A stretch of 64,000 nucleotides of DNA from Sebastes aleutianus (taxonomy: Eukaryota; Chordata; Actinopteri; Perciformes; Sebastidae), in NCBI GenBank assembly GCA_916700875.1, contig CAKAKS010000039.1:24945315-25009314 (forward strand). The letters run 5' to 3'. The translations under genes and the position numbers were made by a program. The notes beneath the pieces are model-generated. The model was not told where the DNA came from. It saw only the letters and a list, made by a program, of their open reading frames with translations, and made no database searches. Position 1 is the stretch's first letter; the number at the start of each line of letters is the position of its first letter. Shown one piece after another: positions 1 through 11,050 of the stretch.

Positions 1-274
1 ACTCCAGGCCACATTACGCTTGGGGACTGCCTCTAATTGAAGGGAATATTATGTCATCAAAGACCCGTGAGGGAATGGTGCTGATTTCACAGAAATGCAG
101 AGAAGATCAGAATCTAGGGCTGCAGCTAACGATTACTTTCATTATCGTTAATCTGTCAATTATTGTTTTGATTTAGCGATAAATTGTTTGGTCTATGAAA
201 TGTCAGAAAATAGGGAAAAAATGCCCATCACAGTTTCCCAGAGCTAGGCTTGTCATGGTAGTTGGTGTTACCGG
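1..274. other. unique non-coding DNA
   Basis: AT-rich sequence with no repeat, splice-site pair or reading frame that I can support. Its last 8 bases (267-274, GTTACCGG) are the left target-site duplication of the adjoining MITE. Confidence 0.6.
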
Positions 275-487
275 TAGGGATGCAGCGATACCGATACCAG
301 TATTGGGTATCGGGTCCGATACTGTGCTTGTGTACTCATACTGGTACTCGCAAAACGGCTCCAATACAACGGCAGCGACACCACTTTACGGTTGTGCGCC
401 CGACCCCGCTGGGCCGGGATCCCACCTCAAATGTAAGTACTTGTACTTGTACTCGGTCTGAAAAAAAGTGGTATCGGTGCATCCCTA
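275..487. mobile_element. hAT-like MITE with perfect 8-bp target duplication
   Basis: A 213-bp non-autonomous element. The left end reads TAGGGATGCAGCGATACC and the right end is its near inverted complement, GGTATCGGTGCATCCCTA. It is flanked by identical 8-bp copies of GTTACCGG (267-274 and 488-495). TAGGG-type ends with an 8-bp duplication are the hAT hallmark. The interior holds degenerate GTATCGG and GTACTTGTACT motifs and no coding capacity, so it would need a transposase supplied in trans. The perfect duplication argues for a fairly recent insertion. The open frames across it are chance frames. Confidence 0.9.
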
Positions 488-495
488 GTTACCGG

Positions 496-1790
496 AGTTG
501 CACGGTGGTCGGACACACGCTGATTACATTATGTACCCACCCACTGTTATTTTGCTTTTTTTTACAGAAATAAAACCCATTTAGTTCATTTTGGCTTATC
601 AGCGCTATGTTTGGACGACGAATGCTGCAAACTGACCGTGAATGCATCCATACGATCCATATGATTTACTTTGGGAAAGTAAGTAGATGGAAATATATGG
701 AAAAAAGAGGAACGTGTGTGTATAGAGGACAAGAAAGAATAAATGGATAGGTGATGTTGAGAGGAAAAGAAAGAATAAATGGATAGATAACCCATGAGAG
801 AAAAAGAGAGGGAGTTTATCTACAAGGATTAAATCGCACTCTGGCCTGGCCCTGTGAGATTACCAACTTGCCCACTCGAGTGCTATGAAAACTCAGGCAG
901 ATTAGGCACGCACACATGTGTGCCGCACACCCACACACGCACCCACGTGCATGCACATAAACGCACAAACAATATAGTGGATTAGGCCTCGCTGCTAACC
1001 CACGGGCCAGGGTGAAGCAGATGGCTGCCCTTTGTCTTGTTATGTAACCTTACTGAGAACCAATCCACATGCAAACACAAACGCATTCTCCTGGCACTCG
1101 TACACACGAAATCACATGTATGCATACATTTATACTATATAATATTTGATCGTTGTGAGGGATGACTGAAAAAGAGGATGAGTAGAGTAACAGAGAAGAA
1201 ATGGAGAAAGAAGTCAGACGGACCGTCAAGAAATGGGAAGGCAGTGGCACAGTGCCAGGAGGGTTTGGAGAAGTGCCAGATAGGCATCCTCACACACACA
1301 CACACACACACACACAAAACACTCCCAGTAGGGTGCTGGGGCGAGCCAAGGTGACCCGACTAGGTGATGGGAGGGTCACCATGCCAACGGGGCTGACTGA
1401 TGTCACCGTGGCAATCTATGTCAGAGGCCACTGAAAGAGAGGGAAGGGGTTGAGGGGCCAGGGGCTTGAGTGTGTGTGTGTGGTGCCAGGACTTGTGTGT
1501 GCTGGGGAGTCAGATGGAGTCAGGCCCTCAGAGTCCTCGCTGACAAGCTGACATTGAGAAAGTCTGTATTGTACAATATGGGGCCGTTGTAGGGCAAGAA
1601 GCCCATTAACTGTGGTTGGACTTCGTGCTGCTCTGAGACTGAGATACATTAGTACATTTTAAATGAATACACCAGGTTTTGGGAGATTGGTCCAGTGATC
1701 AAAGTAGCTGTTAATTGATGAGAACATATCCAAAATGAATCATGTTATGCAGGATGCAAACTTGAATATCAGGATAAGGATGGCGCCTTT
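496..1790. other. unique non-coding DNA
   Basis: No gene recognised. It contains a short CA-rich patch near 905-970 and the (CA)13 tract at 1291-1316. The open frames on both strands around 1050-1650 include that repeat and have no domain features. Confidence 0.6.
1291..1316. repeat. (CA)13 microsatellite
   Basis: Uninterrupted CA dinucleotide run. Confidence 0.97.
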
Positions 1791-2193
1791 TTAAAAGAAT
1801 AGTTCAACATTGTGTGAAATATGAGAGTTAGATGAAAAGATTGATACCACTTTCATATCTGTCAGTTAAACACAAGGCTGGTTTGCTTAGTGTAGCACAA
1901 AGACTGGTAACTGGAATAAAACGACTAAGCATGCCTCTGACTGAAGGTGGCAAAATCCACCTACCAACACCTCTAAAGCTCACTATTTAAATCTAGTTTT
2001 ATTTAATCCATACAAAACCCAAAGTATAAAAACGACAATTTTCCGTTTTACAGGTGTTACTGTATGTGCTGGACTATTTTTTGGCTGGGAACAGTTGCCA
2101 GGCAACCAGTGGAGACTCTGCTTCCTGCCAAGAAATAGAAAACCAGAAATATAGAATATCGGTATTTCCCAAAATGTTGAACAATTGCTTTAA
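1791..2193. mobile_element. TTAA-bounded MITE, full length
   Basis: About 403 bp beginning TTAAAAGAATAGTTCAACAT and ending with AAAATGTTGAACAATTGCTTTAA. These form imperfect inverted repeats of about 30 bp. Internal segments match a MITE I recall as very common in percomorph fish: GAGAGTTAGATGA followed by GATTGATACCACT, then CCACCTACCA near 1960 and GTTGCCAGGCAACC near 2094. TTAA lies at both outer ends, as a piggyBac-type target duplication would leave. No coding capacity. Two shorter relatives occur at 22752-22865 and 39769-39876. Confidence 0.8.
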
Positions 2194-3506
2194 AAAGCTT
2201 GCTACTATATTTTCCACCCTGAAAGTAAAAGGGTTTTAATTTTGAATAATATGGTTTAGCAGTTTGATATCTAAGTGAAATATAATCGAAATGATTGGTG
2301 GAAAGATAACAAACTGTACATGCATAATGTGTATTTATGATATACTGTATACACACAATGGGAGTCAGTTAGAAAATCTGTACTTTATATATGAAAGCCT
2401 TTGGAACACGCGACAATGTGACAGTCATCAACAGCTATTTGTCAGTATAGATGTCTCCTGTGAGAGACTTTTCTCCTTAGAGGTAATCATTTGTTCACCT
2501 CAGCCTAAATGGTTGCTTGCTGTGAATCACCTACTGTACATCCTTTTCCACTCGTTTCAGCGGTCTATATTTGAAACAGTGATTCATTCAGAAAGGTCTC
2601 TGTCAGTTTCGGTGATATTCTTTGTCTCGCTGTCACCCTGCTGTCCCACGTATGCCTCATTATTAGCAACTCGCTAGGTGGCAAGGGGCTCATAATCTCC
2701 TCTCCTCCTCAGTGCCCTGTCCCTGCTCCCTCAAGGATGAGACTACAGACAACACAGGAAACTAATTACCCACAATGATTCACTGGTTTCCATTACACAT
2801 TACAGAGACAGACAGACAGACAGCGAAGTGATCTAACCAATCCCTCTGGGTCTGGATGACACCACACTCATTTGTATGTTCATACTAGCGCAGATTACAC
2901 AAAGGAACTCGAGCATCCATACACTCAGATGCGCGTCATGTTCAGTGTCATTGCCTAAATGTGTCATTTTCACACAGAATACTTGCTCATCATTTCTCAG
3001 AGCCTGTACTCCGTCCTTGGGATATAGACTCAGACAGATATGGACCTCTGTGCTATACGGATAATAAGAAATAGTAGGATACCGTATGTCCTTTTAGAAG
3101 TTGCTTCACATTTGTTGTACTGGAGCTGAGGTTTCACATTGGAAGGAGTTTTTGTTGAAATATAACACAGCATTTTAATCTTAAGTGTAACACCAAGAGG
3201 TGCAAATGGAATTCAACCAGGCTGTGACACAGTGAAGGAGGGGAAAAAAAACAAGATATGGGGGGATAAAGAAGGCTTAGACCGAATTACTGTCAGAAGA
3301 AACCAGGAAGTTGGTGTTTGAATGTGACCCAGAAGTTAGAAGCTTTCTATTGATTTTTAGCTCACTACTAGAAGGCCTTTAATAGCTCATCGGGGAATGT
3401 GGTGTTTATGTGGAGTGTTTATATGAGCAAGCTCTGAGTAAAGGTTTTCCATATCATATTTTTACACAGTGCATTGCCCAGCAGTTTTCCCTAACAGCTG
3501 TAGTGT
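2194..3506. other. unique non-coding DNA
   Basis: No gene recognised. It holds a short (GACA)n run at 2807-2823 and an A-run at 3245-3252. The 128-codon open frame at 2291-2677 has no recognisable domain. Confidence 0.6.
2807..2823. repeat. short (GACA)n tract
   Basis: About four tandem GACA units. Confidence 0.85.
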
Positions 3507-3865
3507 TTAAAGTAAAAGAAAATGCTTATTTTCAGGTGTTTGTTTATTTTTGGCTTCTACTAGAACATGTTTACATGCTTTAATGTTCAAAAAATGCTTT
3601 ATTTTTCTCATATTGGCTCTGTTTGAGCTCCTGCCCCCAAGCTAGAAGCTAGACAGGTATTATGCAAATGTGTTACTTGGTGACATCACCATGTTACGGA
3701 AGAAAAGGCGGGACTTTAAGCAAGGCGTTTTTTGGCAATTCAGGAGCAGTGTTTCTGCTTTGGCATGGAGTTTGGGCTTTGTAACTTTGCAGACCTTTTA
3801 CATGCACAAAAAAGACACACTAAAGGAAAGGGAAAAATCACAAAAGCATAATAGGTCCTCTTTAA
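3507..3865 (+). mobile_element. TTAA-bounded MITE (GGGGACATATCATG family)
   Basis: About 359 bp from TTAAAG to CTTTAA. The right end, read inverted, is TTAAAGAGGACCTATTATG, matching the ends of the copy at 24694-25123. Both copies share an internal block containing CTAGAACATG, TTTACATGCTTTAATG and TTCAAAAAA. The left terminus is worn. A 75-codon frame (3670-3897) lies mostly inside it and is not a gene. Confidence 0.8.
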
Positions 3866-4393
3866 ATATATGGACTAAAAATGGTTTGGGTGACTAAAAA
3901 CCCTATGAAGTGATAAGTCATATCGGCCAGATTGGGAGAGTGGTAATCCGTAGAACAAAGGCTGACTGATGGGTCACTGTTTGGCCGTTAATGCGGCAAA
4001 GGTTACTCTAAGGTTACCTCACAATCTCTGGCGTGTCTCAGTGTGAGGATTCTCCTGGGAAACAAGTATTCAGCAACCGCTGTTTCTCTCACTCATACTG
4101 CCTGACTCTTGACTGCTATTAGTTATTGGTTTTAGTTCATTTCTTATTTATAAGTACATATTTGGACATGCATACATATTCATGCCAGGACCGGTGCTGG
4201 GATGATCGGGGCTCCCATTACTCACTGTGGAGAGTGAAGGAGGGGGCGGGTGGGGGGGGGGGCATGACCTCAGGCAGTGAGGTGAGTGAGGCTAGCCTGA
4301 AATTTGGGTGACACACTCACACGGATGCATGCCTTGCACATGTGCACACATATGTGCTGACACATTGAAACTCCCTTGCAGACAGAATAATTC

Positions 4394-4411
4394 TTTTTTT
4401 TTTTTTTTTTT
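4394..4411. repeat. poly(T) tract
   Basis: About 18 T residues followed by ACAG. No retroposon body is recognisable beside it. Confidence 0.9.
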
Positions 4412-5420
4412 ACAGTCATTACACAAAGGCACACGCTCTCACTCGCTTTAGATGTTACCTACCCTTTCAACCTCTGCTTCTGTATTTCTGTTTTTTTCTT
4501 CCAACTCCCCTGCTACTGGTGAACCCCTGACATGACAGAGTCCCCCTCTCGTGTGGCCCCCCCCCATGGCTGCCTGTCAGCCAGCACAGACAATAGGGAC
4601 CGGAGCACATTTGCCTTTCTAAAGAGGCATCTCTGCTTCATCCTTCCTCCCTACCACACTTCCTCGCTCTCCATCTTTCCCCCCATCGCATTTCTGTCAA
4701 CCGCGATAACTCATTAATATGTCACAGACCTGTGTGTGTCTTCCTGGGTGTGTTACAGGAGGCCTATCAGTGAGCAGAGAGCTATGTGATTGGGTTAAAC
4801 ACAGGGACTCGAGCGAGGTAAAGGCCAGCCATGCTCTCTCATGTGCCTGGATTCATCATCATGTACATGCCAGATAACACAAGTAAAGGTCAGAAATAGG
4901 TAGAGCAAGCACCCATAAAATCAATGTTTATTTTATATTAACAGCATGTGAGGAAGGCAGAACCAAAAGTGTCTGTGTGGAGATTTCCTATTGATTTAAT
5001 AAAAGAAAAACTGCAGAAAATAGGAACATTTGTGGGTTCTGGCCCTATCTGTAAATTGCATGGATCTTTGTTCATGGCTGGTAGCATCTAAAGGACCTTA
5101 ACGGAATAATTTTTGTTGGGAGAATGAAAGAGAGATGGCAAGAGGGAGAAATAAAGGTTAAAACACACAAAGAGGGAGACATGTCAGGATGCACCCCTGC
5201 CCCCCTCTCCCTCAGGAAAACAGACTTATGTTTAAAACATCACTCTCTGACTGAGCCAGGTTCAGCTAGAGTTAAATGCTTTGATCAACATGCTCTTTGT
5301 GCTGTGCGTCTGACCTATGTGTGTGCGTTAACCGGGGCTTCTTAAGGGCGGATGTTGCACAGCATGGGGACTCTGCAGTCGTGCAAACCGAGCTCTGCTC
5401 CTCTTTAGACCGGGTCTCAA

Positions 5421-5439
5421 GTGTGTGTGTGTGTGTGTG
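5421..5439. repeat. (GT)n microsatellite
   Basis: GT run of about 9.5 units. Confidence 0.95.
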
Positions 5440-5824
5440 CCCCGGGCACTTCTTCCTCCTGAGTGGTCCCTGGGTGCTCCTCAAACTGACACACACTCGA
5501 GCAGTTGTACAAGCACACCTGGGGATTGACATATGCATGCACACGCAATACACATGTGTACGCACGCATCCATAATGATTAGATAAATGTGCACACACAT
5601 CCAGATAAACAGGCAGGCAGACAGGCGTGCTCAGTTTGGCCCGGGGCTGTAGGGAGTGAGGTGCTTATGTGGGCTGAGGGTGAAGACAGGGTGAATACAA
5701 CTGCAGAGTATCATTTCAGGTCACGGCTCTAAACACTGCAAACTCACCACAGTGAATTACTGATCCACTCTTTAGTGTCAGTTGAGCTCAGTAATCGTGA
5801 TAATCTTGTCTTAAAATTGTTTCC

Positions 5825-6442
5825 TAAAGGCTACAGACACACCAAGCCAATATCAAAGAACTAGCGTCACTTCACGTCACCTTTGTCTTGGCCAAAAACC
5901 TGCATTCGAACACACCGCAAAGACTACAGCTGACGGCCAACTACCACGTGTGTTCTGACGCCTGCGTGAGTTGAAATAACTCCCCCTACCAGCAGGTCGC
6001 GGTAGTCTGTATTCGTCATTTAAAAAGGGAAACCAGAAGACCGAGTACTGCGGATATACAAGCCATCGTTAGGATACGTAAATGAAACAAAGCGGCGTTT
6101 GTCGAGGATTTTCACACCACTCTCACCCACCGCTTTCCTTCATTCCATTGGCCATGTCGTGGTGAAAAATTGCATGTATTGGAATGATCAGATGAGATGA
6201 AAATGAAAAATGAGAAGAGCCTCCTGTGTGTGTGCCCTCTTGACTCTTGGCTTGCTTTCCTCACGTCCGTTTCTCTTCTTGTGCACTGATTCGTTTAAGC
6301 TGAACAGCCAATGAGAGTGATTTCTCTCACCGGCAGGCGCCGCCACCGATTCAACCTGCGGAATTGGTTGAAAAGCCTCCGATGCGGGCAGACTAGATGA
6401 TGGTGCGGAACACACCGAAAAAACTGCGTGTCAGGGCTTTAA
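5825..6442. mobile_element. possible Harbinger-like MITE
   Basis: The block opens with TAAAGGCTACAGACAC and ACACCAAGCC, and ends near ACACACCG and CGTGTCAGGGCTTTAA. The ends are imperfect inverted repeats (AAAGGCTACAGACAC against AAAGCCCTGACAC), and TAA lies at both edges as a PIF/Harbinger 3-bp target duplication would. The interior is fairly GC-rich and non-coding. The family recall (ACACACCAAGCC, then CAAAGAACTAGCG) is from memory, and the exact limits are uncertain by some tens of bases. Confidence 0.5.
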
Positions 6443-6698
6443 GTGCAGCATAATATAGTATAAAATGCTCCCACAAATTATCCAACATATCGACTTTACA
6501 GAATCCTTCTTTAAGACTTTCTTTATTATTGTGACTCCAGGCTACTGATTGACACGTCATCCTTTTAATAATGCACTTGAACCGATGATGATTTTTCATC
6601 ATTAGACTGCAGCATGATGGGGGAGAATTCTCTTGTTGCTGATTTGTTTTCCTGGCCTAGATCAGGGCTGCCAGTGCTGGTGGAGGGTTTGGGGATGA

Positions 6699-6702
<4 letters not shown>

Positions 6703-6752
<50 letters not shown>
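6703..6752. repeat. (TG)25 microsatellite
   Basis: Uninterrupted TG run of 50 bp. Confidence 0.98.
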
Positions 6753-6756
<4 letters not shown>

Positions 6757-6893
6757 AGAACTGCAGAGCCCCAGTGAAGTTGAATCCTGTCAAGCCCGTA
6801 GCACCACACTCAGACAGGGCTTGACCAAGCGTTTAAACACTGCTCTAGGATTTCCCGCTAGCATGGGCTGAGTGGAAGTGTCAGTCAGTGAGA

Positions 6894-6925
<32 letters not shown>

Positions 6926-6937
6926 TGTGTGTGTGTG
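6894..6937. repeat. (TG)n microsatellite, one interruption
   Basis: GT run interrupted once by TA, 142 bp downstream of the (TG)25 array. Confidence 0.97.
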
Positions 6938-7623
6938 CATGAGCATGTGTGGAATTGGCAGAATCGATGGGTGTTGGCAGCTTCAGAGAGGCCAAAAAAG
7001 GTTGGAAGGCTAGCTTTTAGCATGAGAGACAAAGAGCGAAGAGAGAAGTTGGGTTTTGATTAAAAATACAGAGGTCAATTGTAGCAGGGTCGAGCATGAA
7101 AGCACTCAGACAGTTTGACATTTTCCTGACCTTGAAATTCACATTGCCCGTGTGGTATTTGGCGCCCAGCTCACGGTTCACAGGTGGGATGAGAGGTGCA
7201 TACAGGTGGGAGGTTCATTCAGTTGATTCAAAAGCCAGCTGTTGGTATTTTGGTGGAAAATGTGTCTTAGATGTTTTGCTGAGAATGTATCGGTTTCTGG
7301 CGCAACGTCTCACTGTTTTCTGAAGAACTATACCGTGATTACTCAATTTGAGAACCTGAAGCAAAACCCAAAGACAGTCCAGCTTCATGTGCAGACAGGA
7401 TTCATGTTGATATTTCACCAAAGGGGGAAGTGCTTAGTAAGCATCTGTTGGTCGGTAGAACTGATTAAACTCAGATTGACATTATTTCTAGTACATTAAA
7501 TTCCTCATTTCGCCGGGAAAGCCCTGGAACCCAATCCAGGACCCCTGGGAGTTTTTGGCTCCGTTTTGCAAACCACTGCTTGAAATGAGCTACCACATTA
7601 CAGTACAGTACATACATGCACAT

Positions 7624-7641
7624 ACACACACACACACACAT
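7624..7641. repeat. (CA)9 microsatellite
   Basis: Short CA run just upstream of a hAT-like element. Confidence 0.95.
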
Positions 7642-7657
7642 ATGCATACTGAATCAG

Positions 7658-8773
7658 TAGGGCTGGGACAACACACCTATCTCCTGATTTTATAAGATCA
7701 AGATACTTGGGTGGCGATTCGATGTGTATTGCGATTCTACAAGTATTGCGATTCGATATTATGATTTATTGCGATTTTGTTAACTTTTTTAACATTAGAC
7801 CACGGAAAAAAGTTGAATCATACACTTCCAGGGACATTTACTTTGGAAAATAACTAAATTAATACAGTAAGAATGTTTGATTTTCAGCATGTATGTAGTC
7901 AGAGATGTCCTGAAGTCAAATATATCAGTCATTGTCAGGATTTTTTTTTTTTTTTTTCAACAACCCAAAAATCAAAGAATAAAGACACTTCCTTCACAAA
8001 TTACTGGTATTTTCTTTTTAATGTATAAGGGACATGTAATGTTTTATACTTCTGGTGAATATAATCCAATTAATCTTATTTCCATATATGTATTTTGTTT
8101 ATAGAGTTCCCTTTGTTAACACTTTATTTTGAAAAACAGACATAGTCACACGTGTATACTTCCACTAACTTCAAGTCTGTCGCTAGCTCTCCTGTCAGCT
8201 CCGTTCTCTTTATACCTCCATGGTCAACTCCATTGGGGACGTTTGAATGCATTTAACATAAATGTCAGTATACGGGTGCTCTGCAGTTGTAGTGTCGGCT
8301 GATTTGACCACAGAGATGAGAGTGACGGCTGGCTTGACTGCACGTTACCGCAATATGATAACGTTTCCTGTCCATGACAGAGTTAGCATGCAGCTTTAGC
8401 CATGATGTCTAGCTCTGCTTTTCCTGGCAATGTGTGAAACCCAAAGTGTTTTCATACTTTACTGTATGTGTAGTGTTTACCACTTTGGATTTAAAATGGG
8501 AGGGTGAAGATCGTATCCACGTGTACCCTCCGCCGTTTTCTACTTTCTCGTTTTGTTTCCCTGCAGCCGACTGCGGTTTGTTTTGGTTGACAGATACGGA
8601 ACGGATATTATGTCATGTTACTCAGACCACAACAATAAAAGCGGTAACTTCCTTCTACCTCTGCATAGACTCAAATGAAGCAAATATATTGATTCTGGCA
8701 TTAAAAAAACAATTTCAAAATCGTTAAAAAAAATCGCGATACACAGGTGAATTTTTTTTTTCCCCCACCCCTA
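7658..8773 (+). mobile_element. hAT-like element, near complete
   Basis: A 1116-bp element starting TAGGGCTGGGACAAC and ending CCCACCCCTA. The subterminal inverted similarity is ACACACCTATCTCC on the left and GCGATACACAGGTG on the right. The flanking 8-mers TGAATCAG (7650-7657) and TGTATCAG (8774-8781) match at 7 of 8 positions. The left half has repeated GCGATTCGATAT-type motifs. The interior is non-coding, with a 97-codon chance frame at 8434-8727. A second copy, interrupted by another transposon, lies at 54028-55958 and confirms it is an interspersed repeat. Confidence 0.88.
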
Positions 8774-8968
8774 TGTATCAGGTGATGCTTGTGTCCACCG
8801 CTAAACAATGGACCTGAGAGACGGGTGATAGGAGTCTCAGGAGGGACAGGGGGATGATGGGGTGAGAGGATAGTGAGAGAGTGATTGGACGTTGGGTGTG
8901 TGGCGTTGCTATGGGTGATGGGCAGGGCAGGTGGTTAATGAGTGGCAACACAAGAGCAGGGTGGTGGA

Positions 8969-8990
8969 GTGTGTGTGTGTGTGTGTGTGT
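8969..8990. repeat. (GT)11 microsatellite
   Basis: Uninterrupted GT run. Confidence 0.96.
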
Positions 8991-9128
8991 AATGGGAGGT
9001 CAGTCTGATCTCTGTGGCTGGCTGGGCAATCTGCTGGTGTGGGGCTTTGAGATTTCAAGGAAATGTGTGCATGTATGTGTGAGTCTTTTGTGCCACTGTG
9101 CTCTTGAAGTCCCATTAAAGCAGGAGAA

Positions 9129-9164
9129 GGGTGGGGGGGTGGGGGTGGGGGTGTGGGGGGGGTG
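9129..9164 (+). repeat. G-rich tract, quadruplex-prone
   Basis: Six closely spaced runs of three or more G, separated mostly by single T residues. This fits a G-quadruplex motif on the + strand. Confidence 0.85.
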
Positions 9165-9364
9165 GACTTGTCACTTCAGAGGGGCGGCTGTGATGCGGCG
9201 GTGGAGAACGGAGGGATTGACTGTGTGAGTTGGCCTTGAGGGAGCCGAAGCCTTGGGAACATCAGTCGTAGAGCGCGACAAAAGAACAGCTTTTTTTGTG
9301 TTTGTGTGTGTGTGAAAGTTGACGAGAGTCCAAGCATGCAAATGTTTATTTGTTTTGTGAGTGC

Positions 9365-9367
<3 letters not shown>

Positions 9368-9400
<33 letters not shown>
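9368..9400. repeat. (GT)16 microsatellite
   Basis: GT run of about 33 bp. Confidence 0.97.
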
Positions 9401-9401
<1 letters not shown>

Positions 9402-9714
9402 AATGTGACTTTTTAAATTGGGCTGCCACTGCAAGATTTAAATGATAATGGATCTATTGACCCTGAGAAATGCTGCATTTGCAAGTGTGCAGGTTTTGTG
9501 ACCGTGATGTGGGGGTAAAAGGGGGCAGCTAGTGAATTCACTGTTTTTGTGTGTGTATGTGTGTGTGTGTTTGTGAGTGTGTGTGTGTGGTTCAGTTGAA
9601 ATGGACTGAAGAGATGGGAGTTGAACTTTTTGTCTGGTGTAGATGTGTGTTTATTTTGGTGAAATGTGTTTTCCTAGTTTTGATTGTACGCAGGCTTAAG
9701 AGAGGACCACAAAA

Positions 9715-9789
9715 GCACGCACGCACGCACGCACGCGCGCGCGCGCGCGCGCGCACACACACACACGCACACACACACACACACACACG
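9715..9789. repeat. compound (GCAC)n(GC)n(AC)n alternating tract
   Basis: 75 bp in which purine and pyrimidine alternate without a break: GCAC units, then a block of about 20 bp of pure GC, then AC units with one CG step. This is a textbook Z-DNA-forming composition. Open frames on both strands translate it as Ala-Arg or Cys-Val runs and are artefacts. Confidence 0.97.
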
Positions 9790-10009
9790 GACACTCACTT
9801 GGCTTTTATTGGAGCAGACAAAGCGCACAGTCAACCAGCTGGCTGCGCGACAGCCACAATGACATTAATGAAACACTTATCTATCCAAACATATTAGCGG
9901 GCATTTGGAAATAGTGCATTTGACTGCGTCCTTGTGTGTGTTTTTGCTGCTTTTCGTGTGTTGTTGTGTTGTGTGTGTGCGGAGACACACAGTACAGTCC
10001 AAGGTCAAA

Positions 10010-10400
10010 GTGTTTTTTTCTTTCTCTCTGCCATCTTTACTCACGGTCTTTCCGTCAATCTGCCAATTTTCTCTGGTACATGGTACCCTCTCCTTCTCAT
10101 CTCTTTCCCTCATTTGGCCTTTTGCTCTCTCTATTTTATTTTCCTCTTGTCTCGTTCTCTCCTTTTTCATCCATCTGTCCTCCAGCATGATTTTCCATAT
10201 GCTTCTAGCTACAGGACAGACGCCTCACTTTTCTTTATCTGTGCTGTACCTTTTTAAATTTCTTTTCGTCCTTGCCTCTTTACCCTCCATTCTCCCACTT
10301 CTACCTCTTTTACCCTCACTCTTTCCATCCTTTTTCCTCCCTCTCTTTGTTTCTCTCCCTCTTTTCTCCCTCCCCTTTTCTGTTGTCCTGGTTAATCTGG
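10010..10400 (+). other. pyrimidine-rich stretch
   Basis: About 390 bp dominated by T and C on the + strand (TTTCTCTC, CCTCTTTT and similar). No tandem period is visible. It explains the long hydrophobic pseudo-frames on the + strand and the Lys/Arg/Glu-rich ones on the - strand. Confidence 0.7.
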
Positions 10401-10561
10401 CCCTGCTCTCCGGCTGTGCCCTTGTGTCCAAATGATGCATTAATCCAGGTTACCCCAACCCATTGTTTATGCTGCACACCCCACGCAATGCTCACACACA
10501 CACACACGCTTACAAAGCTCCCCTTGTGTTGTCACATCACGCAGGCTCAACACATGACAGA

Positions 10562-11050
10562 CGAACAATAGCTCGACGGCGCTCCTGACATTGTTGAATG
10601 TAATCTCAGATCCTTAAACACCAGGCGTCGCTAACAGTAAATGAAGCCATCATTCCAATTCACAGCCAATTTGAATCACGGTGATAAATTCATAGACCGT
10701 GAGCATCATTTATCACCCTGGACGTGCGTCTCGGTGACCTGCGACCCGTGTGTTGCTCAGTGCATATATCTGCCTGTTATCACACTGAAATACTCACCGT
10801 CTCCAGGCTGCATCCTGTGATCAGCTCCTATAGAAATCTGCGTCCAATTCTTCCGCAGTCTTCTTTGGATTATAAATGTCTGGTGTGATAAACCTTGATA
10901 AAGGTCATATAGATCAGAGACTCCGGGCTTTGCTGTTTGATCAATCATAAATTCCACCTTCTCTAATATTCTCATTAGTCCCTGGGGTATTTGGAAATGT
11001 ATTTAACTTATATCGTTTGCAACAGTGATTAATTTCCCTGGGAGGTAGAT
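10562..11050. promoter_or_regulatory. candidate conserved non-coding element
   Basis: A complex, repeat-free block of balanced composition containing several TAAT/ATTA and GATAA-type motifs, such as GTGATAAATTCATAG, CATTTATCACC and TGATCAATCATAAATT. It lacks coding frames. Its texture resembles developmental enhancers in fish gene deserts, but nothing here proves conservation. Confidence 0.25.

Larger units (their letters stand above)
3866..5824. other. unique non-coding DNA
   Basis: No gene recognised. It holds a G-rich stretch (about 4239-4262), an 18-T run (4394-4411) and (GT)n at 5421-5439. The open frames around 5124-5598 overlap the GT tract. Confidence 0.6.
6443..7657. other. unique DNA with microsatellites
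   Basis: Non-coding DNA with two long GT arrays (6703-6752, 6894-6937) and a (CA)9 tract (7624-7641). The open frames here (6614-6871, 6790-7032, 6872-7063) run through the arrays and are artefacts. Confidence 0.6.

Noticed and set aside
8434..8727. 97-codon frame inside the hAT-like element as a transposase fragment
   Set aside because: No transposase motif; the equivalent segment is absent from the second copy, and the frame is within chance expectation.
9905..10435. 176-codon hydrophobic open frame resembling a membrane protein
   Set aside because: The sequence is pyrimidine-rich, which gives Leu/Phe/Ser/Pro in every frame. Overlapping frames look equally hydrophobic, and there is no domain or splice context.
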